Assembly (NCBI GenBank): GCA_001914785.1
Contig: MNDE01000099.1
Location: forward strand, 1 to 48,037
Length of the DNA: 48,037 nucleotides
Source of the DNA: Acidobacteria bacterium 13_2_20CM_57_17
GTDB lineage: Bacteria > Acidobacteriota > Terriglobia > Acidiferrales > UBA7541
Reading direction: 5' to 3'
Shown here: in pieces, positions 1 through 7,998 of the stretch
Layout: every line of letters starts with the position of its first letter
Numbering within the stretch: the first letter of the stretch is position 1
Notes under the pieces: model-generated
Databases searched by the model: none
What the model saw: only the letters and a program-made list of their open reading frames with translations
What the model was told of the DNA's origin: nothing
Position numbers and translations under genes: made by a program

Positions 1-592
1 TCACGCTGGCAACGGATTCCAGCACCATCCAATCGCCATTCTGGTGGCGAAAGCGATATTCCAGAATGGTTCCCGCCCCCGTCTCGCGGGCTTCCTTGGC
101 GGCATTCCTGACCTTCTCGCGGTCATCAGGATGAATCTGTTCGAACCCCGATGACACCTGAAGCTCTTCAGGCGAATATCCCAGTATTCTTTGGTAAGAA
201 AGGCTGTTGAAAATCCTACGGCCTTCCAAGTCCACGACGGCAATCATGTCCGCTGCATTCTCGCTAATCAAATGAAAGAGCTCTTCTCGTTCGATCAGTT
301 GCCGGCGAATGCGATGAATTTGCAAATGTTGATAGATGGTGTAGAGGTCGAACAGGAAGACGAGGGCGACAAGACCACGCACAGCTTGCGGAAGAACATA
401 GAGGGCGTGGAAGTCAGTTGCCGGTGACAAATTCGGAAGCAGAAACGAAGCCAGTGCGGCTGTGAGCAGCAGTGTGATGATGGCCGCTGTCACCCACAAC
501 CACCATTCACGGCGCTCGATGACACGAAAGTTCGCTCTCAGGGCGTTAGCCCCTGCGTCTTGAGAACCGGGCGTTGTCTTACCGTCTTTCAT
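1..592 (-). CDS. Membrane PAS-domain sensor protein, 5' part only
   Basis: This reading frame starts at an ATG at 592 and runs off the left edge with no stop, so only about 197 residues are visible. After a polar leader of about 30 residues there are two hydrophobic segments (around WLWVTAAIITLLL and VLPQAVRGLVALVFLFDL). A short helix rich in Arg/Gln/Glu follows, then a PAS fold that begins ELFHLISENAADMIAVVD and contains GYSPEEL, IHPDDRE and EYRFRHQNGDW, all typical PAS/PAC motifs. Proteins of this build are usually membrane histidine kinases or diguanylate cyclases; the output domain lies outside the window, so the enzyme class cannot be assigned. The gene is divergent from the lipoprotein gene at 987. 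The call of a PAS sensor is secure and the exact family is open. Confidence 0.85.
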   Translation of the reverse strand, partial: MKDGKTTPGSQDAGANALRANFRVIERREWWLWVTAAIITLLLTAALASFLLPNLSPATDFHALYVLPQAVRGLVALVFLFDLYTIYQHLQIHRIRRQLIEREELFHLISENAADMIAVVDLEGRRIFNSLSYQRILGYSPEELQVSSGFEQIHPDDREKVRNAAKEARETGAGTILEYRFRHQNGDWMVLESVASV

Positions 593-986
593 TTTCTCGA
601 TCTGCGATTACGAGTCGTCTTGGCCTGGATCGCGAATCAGCAGGGCTTCCCCGTGAAAAGATGGTGCAAGTTGTGTGCCAAGGCCGGACCGGGGCCTTCG
701 CGCGCGATTCGACCGACTGCCCTCGCGCACCCGCACGCGCTCTTCTTCAATTCGCTGATTCTCTTGGTTGTTTGCGATTCGCGAGCTTAGGAATCAGCTC
801 GGCAAGATTGGAGTTCTCTAATCAAACCGAAATGGGTCCATTCTTGGGTCTCAGAATTTGCAAGACGTGCCAGTTTGGGACAAAGCCGTCGTTTTTGAAC
901 CCGCCGATTTGCGCGTACTAAATTGACTTCATAACAGATGAGCGTATCTTTAGAGAATAAAGATTTCCAGCCCGTGGAGGGATTTA
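593..986. other. Divergent intergenic region
   Basis: These 394 nt separate the divergent PAS sensor and the lipoprotein gene. Short open frames here have no ribosome-binding site or recognisable protein pattern. The right end carries a good sigma70-like promoter for the lipoprotein, listed separately. I see no RNA gene or repeat. Confidence 0.6.
923..950 (+). promoter_or_regulatory. Sigma70-like promoter for the glycine-zipper lipoprotein
   Basis: TTGACT at 923-928 and TATCTT at 945-950 are separated by 16 nt. This predicts a transcript start near 957, about 30 nt before the ATG at 987. Inferred from sequence match alone. Confidence 0.5.
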
Positions 987-1667
987 ATGAACCGCCGTCT
1001 TCTTGCTCTACTCTCGCTCTGTGCCCTTTCCATCGGTGCGGTGGTCGCGGGATGCCAAAAAGCAGCCGATCAGCAGTCCAGTCCCGACGCCAGCGCTACG
1101 CCATCTGTGACGGAAGCGGCAAAGACCGCCGTCAAGAAGGCCATCGAACCGAAACCTCTGGTCATCCCTGCTGACACGGTGATCTCTGTTGTTTTGGATC
1201 AAACCATTAGCTCGAAAACCAGCAAACCCGGGGACAAGTTCACAGCGACGGTCGAATCTCCTATCGAAATCGGAGGAAAGATCGCCATTCCGAAGAGCGC
1301 CCGCGCAGAGGGCGTTGTGAGAGAGGCAAAGGCCGCCGGCCGCTTCAAAGGCGGCGCCGCGCTGGCTCTCGAGCTCACCAGCGTCGAGGTCAACGGGAAG
1401 AATCATGAGATTCAGACCTCCGGTGCAACCATGTCCAGCAAAGGCAAGGGCAAGCGCACCGCAGCCATGGTGGGCGGTGGCGCGGCTGGTGGCGCGGCTA
1501 TCGGGGCCGTTGCTGGCGGCGGCAAAGGCGCTGCCATCGGTGCGTTGATCGGCGCCGCAGCGGGTACTGGCGGTGCGGGACTGACTGGCAATCGCGACAT
1601 TACCCTGAACGCGGAGACGCCGCTCGATTTCAAACTGCTGCAGCCTGTAACGATCAGGCAAAAGTAG
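987..1667 (+). CDS. Glycine-zipper lipoprotein of unknown function
   Basis: The 226-residue product begins with a lipoprotein signal peptide ending in the lipobox VVAGC (acylated Cys23). It is expected to be anchored in an envelope membrane. A Ser/Ala/Lys-rich linker (about 24-65) leads to a beta-rich region (about 70-150) with a pattern such as [18 protein letters not shown] and [20 protein letters not shown]. That pattern resembles conjugative TrbI-like or BON-adjacent beta domains common in acidobacterial envelope proteins. Residues 160-200 form a glycine zipper ([17 protein letters not shown] and following), which usually inserts in or packs against membrane. The start is supported by GGAGGG six bases upstream of ATG. 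The gene stands alone downstream of its own promoter. Function is unknown; a role in envelope structure is inference. Confidence 0.8.
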   Translation: MNRRLLALLSLCALSIGAVVAGCQKAADQQSSPDASATPSVTEAAKTAVKKAIEPKPLVIPADTVISVVLDQTISSKTSKPGDKFTATVESPIEIGGKIAIPKSARAEGVVREAKAAGRFKGGAALALELTSVEVNGKNHEIQTSGATMSSKGKGKRTAAMVGGGAAGGAAIGAVAGGGKGAAIGALIGAAAGTGGAGLTGNRDITLNAETPLDFKLLQPVTIRQK

Positions 1668-1800
1668 CTGGTAAGTTTTTTTATCTCTGACAGGATTTGT
1701 CTGCTGGCTCCCTTCTATGGCCTCGATTCGTTCTGAGGGAGCCGGTTAACCAGCGTAACTTCCCCATCCTCTTTGCGTAATAGAATTGAGCGGCCCAACC

Positions 1801-2502
1801 ATGCCCACCGCCCCTATGCTCATTCAGGCTGAAAGTGTGTCCCGCGAATATCGGCTGGGCGAAACCGTCATTCGCGCCGTCGACGCCGTCTCCCTCCGCA
1901 TCGAACAAGGTGAATTCCTCGCCCTCTTGGGAAGCTCCGGCTCCGGCAAGTCAACGCTATTGAGCATGATGGCCGGCCTTGATCGCCCCACCTCTGGCGC
2001 GATCCGCGTGCGAGAGCGCAACCTCGCCGAATTGGAAGCGGACGAACTTGCGCGCTATCGCCGCGAGACCGTCGGCATGGTTTTCCAATCTTTCAATCTG
2101 CTGCCGCGCATGACGCTCGAGGAAAATGTGGAGTTGCCGTTGCGTCTCGCCGAAGTGGATCGCAGCGACAGGCAATCCCGCGTTGGCGAAGCGCTTGAGC
2201 GCGTGGGGCTTGCCGCACGAAGGCAGCACCGGCCGAGCGAACTCTCTGGCGGCGAGCAGCAACGCGGCGCGTTGGCGCGCGCGCTTGTGAATCGTCCGGC
2301 AATTCTGTTCGCCGATGAGCCGACAGGAAATCTCGACAGCGCAAACGGCGAACAAATCCTGCTCTTATTGAAAGAAATTCAAGATTCTCTCGGAATGACC
2401 ATCATCATGGTCACCCATGAACGTCCTCTAGCCGAGCGCTTTGCAAACCGTATCGCGCTCCTCTCGGACGGGCGCCTCGTCAGCGACGGAGCGCAGCGTT
2501 GA
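1801..2502 (+). CDS. ABC transporter ATP-binding protein, MacB/LolD type
   Basis: This 233-residue ATPase would power the membrane protein encoded directly downstream. Visible motifs are Walker A GSSGSGKST, the signature LSGGEQQR and Walker B ILFADEPTGNLD with the following His-switch region MVTHE. LFADEPTGNLD and the short total length are characteristic of the MacB/LolD/FtsE group, which drive mechanotransmission exporters rather than classical importers. I chose the ATG at 1801; an in-frame TTG at 1786 would add five residues. The stop overlaps the start of the FtsX-like permease (TTGA at 2499-2502), so the two are translationally coupled. Substrate is unknown; lipoprotein release, peptide or macrolide export are family possibilities. 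Confidence 0.92.
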   Translation: MPTAPMLIQAESVSREYRLGETVIRAVDAVSLRIEQGEFLALLGSSGSGKSTLLSMMAGLDRPTSGAIRVRERNLAELEADELARYRRETVGMVFQSFNLLPRMTLEENVELPLRLAEVDRSDRQSRVGEALERVGLAARRQHRPSELSGGEQQRGALARALVNRPAILFADEPTGNLDSANGEQILLLLKEIQDSLGMTIIMVTHERPLAERFANRIALLSDGRLVSDGAQR

Positions 2503-3863
2503 GAACGCGAGACCTGAGCGAACTCGCGGTACGTAATTTGCGCGAAGCCGTGCTTCGCAATTCGCTTACCACGCTTGGCGTTGCCGTCGGTGTAGCTTCC
2601 CTGGTGGCGATGTTGTCTCTGGGTGTCGGGCTGCAAACCCTGGCCTCGCAGCGCCTGACGCGTTCCGGCTTGTTCGACGCCGTATTCGTTACATCGCAGC
2701 GTAATTTTCGCGGGCCAAGACAGCCTCCGCCGCCGGATTCCGCGGCAAAACGAGAATCACGCGCCTTGGACGATGACGCGCGCCAGCAACTCAGCAAGCT
2801 CTCGAACGTCACGGAAGTCTACCCGCAAATCCGGTTCGTCACGGACGTGCGCTATGCGGGCAAGTCCGAATCGACTTCCGTTCTCGGTCTGCCTGACTCT
2901 TCCCGCTCAAGCGGCGCATTTGAAGGGATGACCGGCAAGTATTTTTCATCGCCCACCGCGGAGGAAGCCATTCTCCAAATTGAATTTGCAAAGTTACTCG
3001 CCGACCAGCCGTCATCGCTCGTAGGAAAAGATTTGACTCTGCGTTATGCGGAACGCGCCGCGCTCTCGAAAGACGCTGACGACGAAGCCCTTCTCGACAG
3101 CATGATGGGCTCCGGCAAACCCGGTGGCATCTCCATAGTTCCGCGCGAAAAGACCCTGCGCATTGTTGGCATCACCGAGTCGGATCCTTCAGCAGGGATC
3201 GGCGGGTTCGGTGGCGCGCGAGTGTACCTTCCGCTGAAGACCGCAGAGCAACTCCATGTGGCTCAGCCCGACGACGTGCAAGCCTTCCTCTCGGGCAATC
3301 CCGCAAAGCCTTCTTACATGGCAATGACCGTGCGCGTCCGTTCGCCCAAAGACGTGCCGCAAGTCGAGGCGACGATCAAGCAATTGGGCTTCGCCACGTT
3401 TTCTTTGCTGGACGCTACCAAAAGTCTTCGGGTCGTCTTCACCGTCTTTGATCTCTTCCTCGGCCTCTTTGGAAGCCTCGCGCTCACCGTCGCCTCGTTA
3501 GGCATTATCAACACTTTGGTGATGGCCATCCTCGAACGCCGCCGCGAAATCGGCATCCTGAAAGCGCTCGGCGCAACCGACCGCGACGTGCGCAGCCTCT
3601 TCTTTGCGGAAGCCGGCGCTATGGGACTCTTCGGCGGAATTTTTGGTGTCGCGCTCGGCTGGCTGATCGGATCCGCGTTGACTTGGGGCACCACCATTTA
3701 TCTTCATCGGCAGAATTTGCCCGGCGTGAAAATTTCGTACGTTCCCTGGTGGCTCGCTCTAAGCGCCATCGGATTCGCGATCATCGTCAGCCTTATCGCA
3801 GGACTCTACCCCGCGTCCCGCGCCGCCCGCCTCAATCCCGTCGAAGCCCTCCGCTACGAGTGA
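2499..3863 (+). CDS. FtsX/MacB-type ABC permease
   Basis: The 454-residue protein has one N-terminal membrane segment (about residues 21-43), a large extracytoplasmic domain (about 45-300) and three C-terminal membrane segments. This is the FtsX/MacB topology with an inserted MacB_PCD periplasmic domain. The cytoplasmic loop ERRREIGILKALGA after the second membrane segment is the coupling signature that contacts the ATPase. Translation starts at a TTG overlapping the stop of the ATPase gene. Together the pair forms a type VII ABC system; no membrane-fusion (MacA) gene is adjacent, so it may act as a LolCDE-like or stand-alone mechanotransmitter. The next gene is convergent, which ends this two-gene operon. 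Substrate cannot be read from sequence. Confidence 0.9.
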   Translation: MRTRDLSELAVRNLREAVLRNSLTTLGVAVGVASLVAMLSLGVGLQTLASQRLTRSGLFDAVFVTSQRNFRGPRQPPPPDSAAKRESRALDDDARQQLSKLSNVTEVYPQIRFVTDVRYAGKSESTSVLGLPDSSRSSGAFEGMTGKYFSSPTAEEAILQIEFAKLLADQPSSLVGKDLTLRYAERAALSKDADDEALLDSMMGSGKPGGISIVPREKTLRIVGITESDPSAGIGGFGGARVYLPLKTAEQLHVAQPDDVQAFLSGNPAKPSYMAMTVRVRSPKDVPQVEATIKQLGFATFSLLDATKSLRVVFTVFDLFLGLFGSLALTVASLGIINTLVMAILERRREIGILKALGATDRDVRSLFFAEAGAMGLFGGIFGVALGWLIGSALTWGTTIYLHRQNLPGVKISYVPWWLALSAIGFAIIVSLIAGLYPASRAARLNPVEALRYE

Positions 3864-3968
3864 CTCCCGCCAACCACTATTGGTCGTAGGCCACTTTCTG
3901 ATTAGCGCGTCTTTTGCTTTCCATTTCGTCTTCGTCCCCGAAGTGATCGTTTCGCTTGTGAGTACGAA

Positions 3969-5567
3969 TCATAGAACGCTCAAGAACGCGATCAGGTCCG
4001 ATTCCTCTTGAGGTGTTAGAGCGAGGCCAAAGCGGACTTCATAAAAATGTACGGCGTCCATGAGGGTCCGCGCGGAGCCGTTATGGAAGTACGGGGCGCG
4101 GGCGGAGAGACCGCGCAGGATCGGCCCCTTGACCTTGCCAACGTGGGCGAATTTACCATCGATCAAGGCTTGGCCGAGATCGGTGGTCGTCTTGCAATTG
4201 CTCGTCGGCGTCGGCGGGTTCGTGGCTAGATCCAATTTGCACACAGTAATGCTCGGCAGGTAGCTCACATCCAGTCCTCCCAAATTGGCAGCCAGGTTGG
4301 AAGGGTCAGGGTCACCAGTCCCGATGTTCAAGGGTGTCGGGAAAGAGTGATTGCCCACGTTCGGAGTATCGTGACAAGTGGCGCAGGTTCCCATAAGCGA
4401 GGGAATACCGCCTGCAACCAGCCCGCCAGCCGATACATCGTCGTTGATACCAGCTACACCACTAATGTTGATAGCCTTGGAATTGAAAATGGCCTGCCCA
4501 CGCGCAATCGCCGCCCGCGGGGACATGGCAGGCATGGACGCCCAGGAATCAAAGGGATTGAAGATCGCGGGAGTAAACTGACCGTCACCCGGCGTAACCA
4601 GTCCACCCGGCTGCTCGAACTGAGGGAGCAGAAAGTGGACGCTGGAATTGACACTGATAAAGAACGGTTGGGTTGTGAGGGGCACCGGTCCGCCAGTCGC
4701 GCCGTGCGTGTCCAATCGGCCGGCGTCATTGTCGATGATTTGCGCCGTGGACAGTGCCATCTCAAAATTCACGATCTCCTGCTGTTCGTTAGGCGTTGGC
4801 CTTGACCCATCGCCCTGCGCGTGGCCGGTCGTGGCGTCCACGGACTGGTGTGCCAGATCGTTCAAAAGCGAAGGCGGATAATTCGAGTACAGGATTTTTG
4901 TTGTGCCGGTAGACGCCGATGATTCCCGCCCGTCAAACATGACCGCGCTCAAGAAACGGAGATTGGTAGAGGGCAGGGGCCGACGGTACATCGAAATGAC
5001 ATCAGACTCGTTACAGCCGTACGGATTGTTCGCCGCAACAACTCGATAGTCAGCGCTTGCGGGGACAGCGATGGCGATACGTATCAGACCGCGTGTCCGC
5101 AGCAGGCTGTAGGCGGCGGACCTGCCGGCAAGGGTGGACACGTCGATGCTGTGGTTGCAATTGGAACCGTCGTTGGTGCGGAAGATCGGGTCGTGACCTT
5201 GGGTTTGCAAAAATCGCTGCTGGACATTCGCGGCCGACACGGACATGCCATCGCTGGGCTGGTGGCATGAGCCGCACGAACGACCGTTGGTGCCCAAGCT
5301 CTGGAAGAATGGTCCAGTCAGGTCAACGCCCTCGCCGGTTGTGCTATAAGTTTCAGACGCACCATTTGGATTCCCGAAGAACGTCCCGTTGGGGATGAAA
5401 GTGATTTGGTGTCCACTTACGGCCACAATGACCAGGAGCACGGCTACAGGTACGAGAACACCGATAAGCATGCCGCGCTTGATTTGGCGTATTAGCGTGG
5501 ATCGCTTAGTAGAAAACGGAAACAGGCTACTGGCAAAACTGGACTGCCGGGCTGGGAAAGTCCGCAT
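3969..5567 (-). CDS. Membrane-anchored di-haem cytochrome c peroxidase-like protein
   Basis: The 532-residue protein has one N-terminal membrane anchor (about residues 33-51, MLIGVLVPVAVLLVIVAV), after which the chain should lie outside the cytoplasm. Two c-type haem attachment motifs are present, CGSCH at 98-102 and CATCH at 395-399, with the second followed by an FHNGSARTL-like region near the C terminus. This two-haem arrangement matches the cytochrome c peroxidase/MauG superfamily, though the spacing between haems (about 300 residues) is longer than in classical CcpA (about 145). It is therefore better called peroxidase-like. An AGAGGTG site lies about five bases before ATG 5567. It is transcribed divergently from the winged-helix/TPR gene and convergently with the ABC operon. 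Substrate and redox partner are unknown. Confidence 0.82.
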   Translation of the reverse strand: MRTFPARQSSFASSLFPFSTKRSTLIRQIKRGMLIGVLVPVAVLLVIVAVSGHQITFIPNGTFFGNPNGASETYSTTGEGVDLTGPFFQSLGTNGRSCGSCHQPSDGMSVSAANVQQRFLQTQGHDPIFRTNDGSNCNHSIDVSTLAGRSAAYSLLRTRGLIRIAIAVPASADYRVVAANNPYGCNESDVISMYRRPLPSTNLRFLSAVMFDGRESSASTGTTKILYSNYPPSLLNDLAHQSVDATTGHAQGDGSRPTPNEQQEIVNFEMALSTAQIIDNDAGRLDTHGATGGPVPLTTQPFFISVNSSVHFLLPQFEQPGGLVTPGDGQFTPAIFNPFDSWASMPAMSPRAAIARGQAIFNSKAINISGVAGINDDVSAGGLVAGGIPSLMGTCATCHDTPNVGNHSFPTPLNIGTGDPDPSNLAANLGGLDVSYLPSITVCKLDLATNPPTPTSNCKTTTDLGQALIDGKFAHVGKVKGPILRGLSARAPYFHNGSARTLMDAVHFYEVRFGLALTPQEESDLIAFLSVL

Positions 5568-5791
5568 CGCAACACCTCTTATGCGCCTTTTGGCGCGGGC
5601 TAGCTATCTGTTGTCCAAGACGAATGGGACAGAATTTGCTGCAAACTACCGGATTGGTGACGGGAAGGCAATGCACGTGACATTATCTGTTGATGACCAG
5701 CCAAGCCTCAGATACGATTCAGGTTAGATTCCTAGGTAACTGCGATTCGTAAAAGGCAGCTCGGCCTTCTGCCCTTTTGGGAAGGTGATCT

Positions 5792-7357
5792 GTGGCGGAA
5801 ACGAATTCTCCATCGCCCACTGGTGTCGTCCGCTTTGGCGTGTTCCAGGCGAATCTTGCTGCACGCGAACTGCGTAAACATGGCGTCCGCATCCGCTTGC
5901 CCGGCCAGCCTTTTTGCATCCTTTCCATCCTGTTAGAGAAACCAGGGGAAGTAATTACCCGCGAAGAGATGCGGCAGAGGCTGTGGGCTTCCGATACTTT
6001 CGTGGATTTTGAACATAGCCTGAACAGCGCGATCAAGAAATTGCGCACCGCGCTTGGCGACTCACCAGAAAACTCCCGGTACGTCGAAACGGTTCCCCGT
6101 GTGGGTTATCGGTTCATTGCTCCGGTGGAGCAAGTCTTGGCATCGCCCTCGCCCGCCGTAGCCGTCACTCTTGCTACGGCCCGCTCAAGCGTACCAGCCG
6201 CCATTGTCGATGGAGCTGGCAAGCGCAGATCGCAGATTCTTCTGGGGATTTCAATTGTGGTAATTGCGGCACCAGGTGCTTACTTCGCATGGTCTCGCCT
6301 CCGAAGCCACCCTCAGCCGCAAAGTCAAATCGCTGGCGAAATTCACGCCGCCATTAACGGCCGCGAATCGACTAAGTCTAACAACCAACCTGCGTTATCC
6401 CCCAAATCCGGCGCCCATGACCTGTACCTCAAAGGTCTGTACTTCTGGAACAAAAGGACTGTGTCGGGATTTCAACAGGCAATCGAGTATTTTCAGCAAG
6501 CCACAACATTAGACTCCAATTACGCCCCTGCCTATGCTGGTCTGGCGAATTCCTATACTCTGCTGACCGCCTATACTTCCGTTTCTGCAACCCTGTACAT
6601 TCCCCAGGCACGCGCGGCCGCCTTACGGGCCCTGGAACTGGACGCGGACTTGGCGGAAGCACACACGGCGGTGGCTTTGATTGTCCAGAATCACGATTGC
6701 GACTGGCAAACTTCAGAAAAGGAATACCGGCGGGCCATCGAATTGAACCCCAACTACGCTACCGCCCACCAGTGGTATGCCGAGCATCTGATGTGGCGGG
6801 GGCGCTTCGACGAGGCGTTAAGCGAGAGCGAACGCGCGCGCCAACTGGACCCGCTTTCGCTCATCATAGCCACCGACCACGGCGCGATTCTGTACTTCTC
6901 ACGGCAGTATGACCGTGCCATTGAGCAGTTTCGCACCGTGCTTCGCAAGGATCCGAAATTTAACCATGCCGGCATTATAACCTTTGCCTATGTAGAAAAG
7001 GCGATGTTCGCCGAAGCGTTGGAAGCAGCAGAAACAGGGCGCCGTTTTTATGGTGAAGGGCCCTGGTACTGGTCACTGCTGGCTTACATTTATGGCCGCG
7101 CGGGTCAGTCGGATCGGGCTCGGCGCGAGCTGGAAAAACTGGAAAAGCTGAGCCGACATGAGCAGTTGGATCCCGTAACTTTGCTTTGGGCACATCTAGG
7201 CGTCGGCGACAAGGAAGAAGCCCTGGCCGACTTGGAAAAGGCGTACTCCGAGCACTTCGGTGTTCTAACCACCCTCAAGGTTGAACCGGCCTTTGATCCG
7301 CTGCGTAGCGACCCGCGCTTCCAGGACTTATTGCGCCGCGTAGGCTTGGCCCAGTGA
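5792..7357 (+). CDS. CadC-type winged-helix regulator with membrane anchor and TPR domain
   Basis: The 521-residue protein has an OmpR/CadC winged-helix DNA-binding domain at about 12-110 (ITREEMRQRLW, SLNSAIKKLRTALGD and YVETVPRVGYRFIAPV are signature blocks). A single membrane helix follows at about 149-166, then an extracytoplasmic tetratricopeptide region (about 210-515) with repeated A-x-A-x-x-G-L-A-N / A-I-E-x-x-P-N-Y-A elements. Such one-component membrane regulators are expanded in Acidobacteriota. The GTG start at 5792 is preceded by GGAAGGTGA at suitable distance. It is divergent from the peroxidase-like cytochrome gene with 224 nt between them, so it may regulate that gene, but no operator was identified. 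Signal and targets are unknown. Confidence 0.88.
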   Translation: MAETNSPSPTGVVRFGVFQANLAARELRKHGVRIRLPGQPFCILSILLEKPGEVITREEMRQRLWASDTFVDFEHSLNSAIKKLRTALGDSPENSRYVETVPRVGYRFIAPVEQVLASPSPAVAVTLATARSSVPAAIVDGAGKRRSQILLGISIVVIAAPGAYFAWSRLRSHPQPQSQIAGEIHAAINGRESTKSNNQPALSPKSGAHDLYLKGLYFWNKRTVSGFQQAIEYFQQATTLDSNYAPAYAGLANSYTLLTAYTSVSATLYIPQARAAALRALELDADLAEAHTAVALIVQNHDCDWQTSEKEYRRAIELNPNYATAHQWYAEHLMWRGRFDEALSESERARQLDPLSLIIATDHGAILYFSRQYDRAIEQFRTVLRKDPKFNHAGIITFAYVEKAMFAEALEAAETGRRFYGEGPWYWSLLAYIYGRAGQSDRARRELEKLEKLSRHEQLDPVTLLWAHLGVGDKEEALADLEKAYSEHFGVLTTLKVEPAFDPLRSDPRFQDLLRRVGLAQ

Positions 7358-7594
7358 GTTTGGCACTCCTCAGTTGCAGTCGACGTGGGTCACCCTGCGG
7401 AGTCGACATCGTGCCCTGCCCGCAGTGTTCGAGTCCAAGGTTGAGCTAGCACTCCCGATCCGACTCTTAGCGCCCATATCGTTCACTTGGCCCTGTAGCG
7501 GGTTATCCGCAGAAGTGCTGAAGTTGGCGTCTCGATTCGAGCTGCCACTCGAGACAAGCTCCCGGGTAATGGGAAGCTCGCCACAAGTTTTTCC

Positions 7595-7622
7595 TTGACT
7601 TTTATTATCCCCTTGGTACAAT
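7595..7622 (+). promoter_or_regulatory. Strong sigma70-like promoter of a very short transcription unit
   Basis: TTGACT (7595-7600) and TACAAT (7617-7622) are spaced 16 nt apart, each one base from consensus at most positions. Transcription would begin near 7629 and meet a perfect terminator hairpin at 7651. This leaves no room for a normal gene; see the terminator entry. Confidence 0.55.
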
Positions 7623-7650
7623 ATAACTTGGGGAAAGTATGAGTTGGACT

Positions 7651-7680
7651 GCGGGAGCTTGCTCCCGCTTTTCTTTTTTT
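7651..7680 (+). terminator. Rho-independent terminator
   Basis: GCGGGAGC (7651-7658), a TT loop and GCTCCCGC (7661-7668) form an 8-bp GC-rich stem, followed immediately by TTTTCTTTTTTT. Located about 22 nt after the predicted start of the short unit, it could end a roughly 50-nt RNA or insulate pcaF from upstream transcription. Confidence 0.8.
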
Positions 7681-7752
7681 GAGACCGCATTTTGCCGCAT
7701 TCTGTAATGTGAGAATGCTCCGTTTCTGCAAAACTCCGGTGCAACGTAAGCC

Positions 7753-7863
7753 CCTTTAGAATCAACACTTATGAGAACGTCCGTAAAAGTGTTGATTCTA
7801 AACCATTTACAAAAACACTAAGCCCTTTAGATGCAACACTTATGAAAAACAGGGGGGTGGGGC
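7753..7863 (+). repeat. Dispersed palindromic repeat, copy R1
   Basis: This 111-nt element matches copy R2 (34437-34548) in inverted orientation over essentially its whole length. It has two perfect 16-nt arms, TTTAGAATCAACACTT (7755-7770) and AAGTGTTGATTCTAAA (7787-7802), with 16 nt between. A third, diverged half-site TTTAGATGCAACACTT (7826-7841) follows, then a G-rich end CAGGGGGGTGGGGC. No transposase is present. The structure resembles REP/BIME or MITE-like elements; the family name is unknown to me. Confidence 0.85.
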
Positions 7864-7998
7864 CGGTTACTGTGAAGGGTACAGACCAGGCTCATCCCTG
7901 ACTGTGTAGACTGGGAGGATTCCTTACATTGTAATCCAGCACCACGCCTCGCGGCTCTTCCGTATAAGATAAGCACCACTGAAATTCCAAGGACAACC

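Larger units (their letters stand above)
7358..7998. other. Intergenic region with short transcription unit and palindromic repeat
   Basis: This 641-nt stretch has no convincing protein gene; the open frames lack start signals and family features. It contains a sigma70-like promoter followed within about 30 nt by a strong hairpin-T terminator, and one copy of a dispersed palindromic repeat. All three are listed separately. The right end holds the AAGGA ribosome-binding site of pcaF. Confidence 0.7.
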
